NCBI GenBank assembly: GCA_002694585.1
Contig: NZMM01000052.1
Coordinates: 11,017-17,551 of the forward strand
Direction: 5' to 3'
DNA length: 6,535 bases
DNA from: Methanobacteriota archaeon
GTDB taxonomy: Archaea; Thermoplasmatota; Poseidoniia; Poseidoniales; Poseidoniaceae
Shown: in pieces, positions 5,968 to 6,535 of the stretch
Layout: each line of letters starts with the position of its first letter
Position numbering within the stretch: position 1 is the stretch's first letter
Notes under the pieces: model-generated
The model's database searches: none
Told to the model about the DNA's origin: nothing
What the model saw: the letters and a program-made list of their open reading frames with translations, nothing else
Made by a program: the position numbers and the translations under genes

Positions 5968-6535
5968 ACACGGTCTACATCACGTCCACCGGGTGGCATT
6001 TGCCTGGGCCTGCCGTCTCCAACGACCAGGTCGAAATCGTGCTGGGTGCTGTGAACGGACAACCTTCGGGTCTTCGGGGTCAAATCCAGAAAGCCAACGG
6101 CATCCAAACACGGCATTACGGGATTGACGCCAACCAGAAGACCACCGTTTCAAACACGGAGATGGCGGTCCTCGCCGGTCAAGAGTGCATGGATCGCGCC
6201 TTCCGCCCCATTCATCAGGTGGGCATGCTGGCCGTCGCGTCCACCCAAGGCGATCATCCCGTGCCTGGTTTGGCTTCCTTTGTTCAAGCCGGACTTGGCA
6301 TGGCCGAGGTGGAAATCCTCACCGCTCAATCCATCTGTTCTTCGTCCATGATGGCGCTGAAAGGCGCTTGGCTTGCGCTGCGCTGCGACGAGCATGACGC
6401 AGCGTTGGTCGTGGCCACAGAGATGCCCTCACGTTTGTTGAAGCGGCAACGCTACGAGGCCGCCACCGAATCGACCTTCGCGAAGAAAACCGTGGATTTC
6501 AACACGGAATTCCTGCGTTGGATGCTCTCTGATGG
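5964..6535 (+). CDS. DarB/StlD-type beta-ketosynthase (KAS III-like, thiolase fold), cut at right edge
   Basis: The visible 190 residues begin with VYITSTGWHLPG, followed by SNDQVEIVLG, NGQPS, KANGIQTRHYGID, and the nucleophile region AQSICSSSMMALKGA, where Cys125 is the likely acyl-accepting cysteine. Then come VVATEMPSRLLKRQRYEA and FLRWMLSDG at the edge. The combination of NGxPS, SRLLKxxRxE and FLRWMLSDG is what I recall for the StlD/DarB family rather than housekeeping FabH. Those enzymes condense a beta-ketoacyl thioester with a second acyl unit and cyclise it to a cyclohexanedione, later aromatised to a dialkylresorcinol. About half of the expected 380 or so residues is visible; the catalytic His and Asn lie beyond the window. 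The ATG overlaps the stop of the membrane protein gene (ATGA), so the two are very probably co-translated. Substrate and product cannot be read here; an ordinary KAS III or an HMG-CoA-synthase-like enzyme is less likely. Confidence 0.88.
   Translation, partial: MNTVYITSTGWHLPGPAVSNDQVEIVLGAVNGQPSGLRGQIQKANGIQTRHYGIDANQKTTVSNTEMAVLAGQECMDRAFRPIHQVGMLAVASTQGDHPVPGLASFVQAGLGMAEVEILTAQSICSSSMMALKGAWLALRCDEHDAALVVATEMPSRLLKRQRYEAATESTFAKKTVDFNTEFLRWMLSD

Overview
The window looks like a piece of a GC-rich marine archaeal genome, most likely Candidatus Poseidoniales (Marine Group II). I hold this at about 0.65, because no rRNA or other decisive marker is present. Three things point this way. The large surface protein ends in a single membrane anchor plus a short cytoplasmic Trp-rich tail, a form I associate with Marine Group II proteins. 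Two genes have TATA-like boxes centred about 27 nt before their ATG, as in archaeal leaderless promoters. The SelO and DarB-like genes look bacterial and could have been acquired laterally. A marine bacterium remains possible.

Left part, minus strand: positions 4703 down to 957 encode a 1248-residue secreted, membrane-anchored protein with a signal peptide, eight tandem fasciclin (FAS1) domains, one transmembrane helix and a cytoplasmic tail. Domains 2-8 repeat with an exact 408-bp period. Just 57 nt downstream on the same strand begins a selO gene (protein AMPylase, YdiU/UPF0061), which runs off the left edge at position 1 with 299 residues visible. SelO has no convincing promoter of its own, so the two genes may share a transcript.

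Middle, 4704-4864: a divergent intergenic region of about 160 bp. It holds a TTATAA box facing the FAS1 gene, an imperfect inverted repeat (4764-4813), a CTTAAAG box and a GGAGGT stretch facing right.

Right part, plus strand: three tightly packed genes. The first encodes an unrecognised small protein of about 150 aa with a weak flavodoxin-like motif. The second encodes a polytopic membrane protein rich in conserved-looking His/Asp/Glu motifs, overlapping the first by one base (TAGTG). The third encodes a thiolase-fold ketosynthase of the DarB/StlD type, overlapping the second by four bases (ATGA) and cut by the right edge. The overlaps imply one operon and a shared pathway. By family, the ketosynthase suggests condensation of fatty-acyl-derived chains into a resorcinol-like or related lipid product, but the other enzymes of such a pathway would lie beyond the window.
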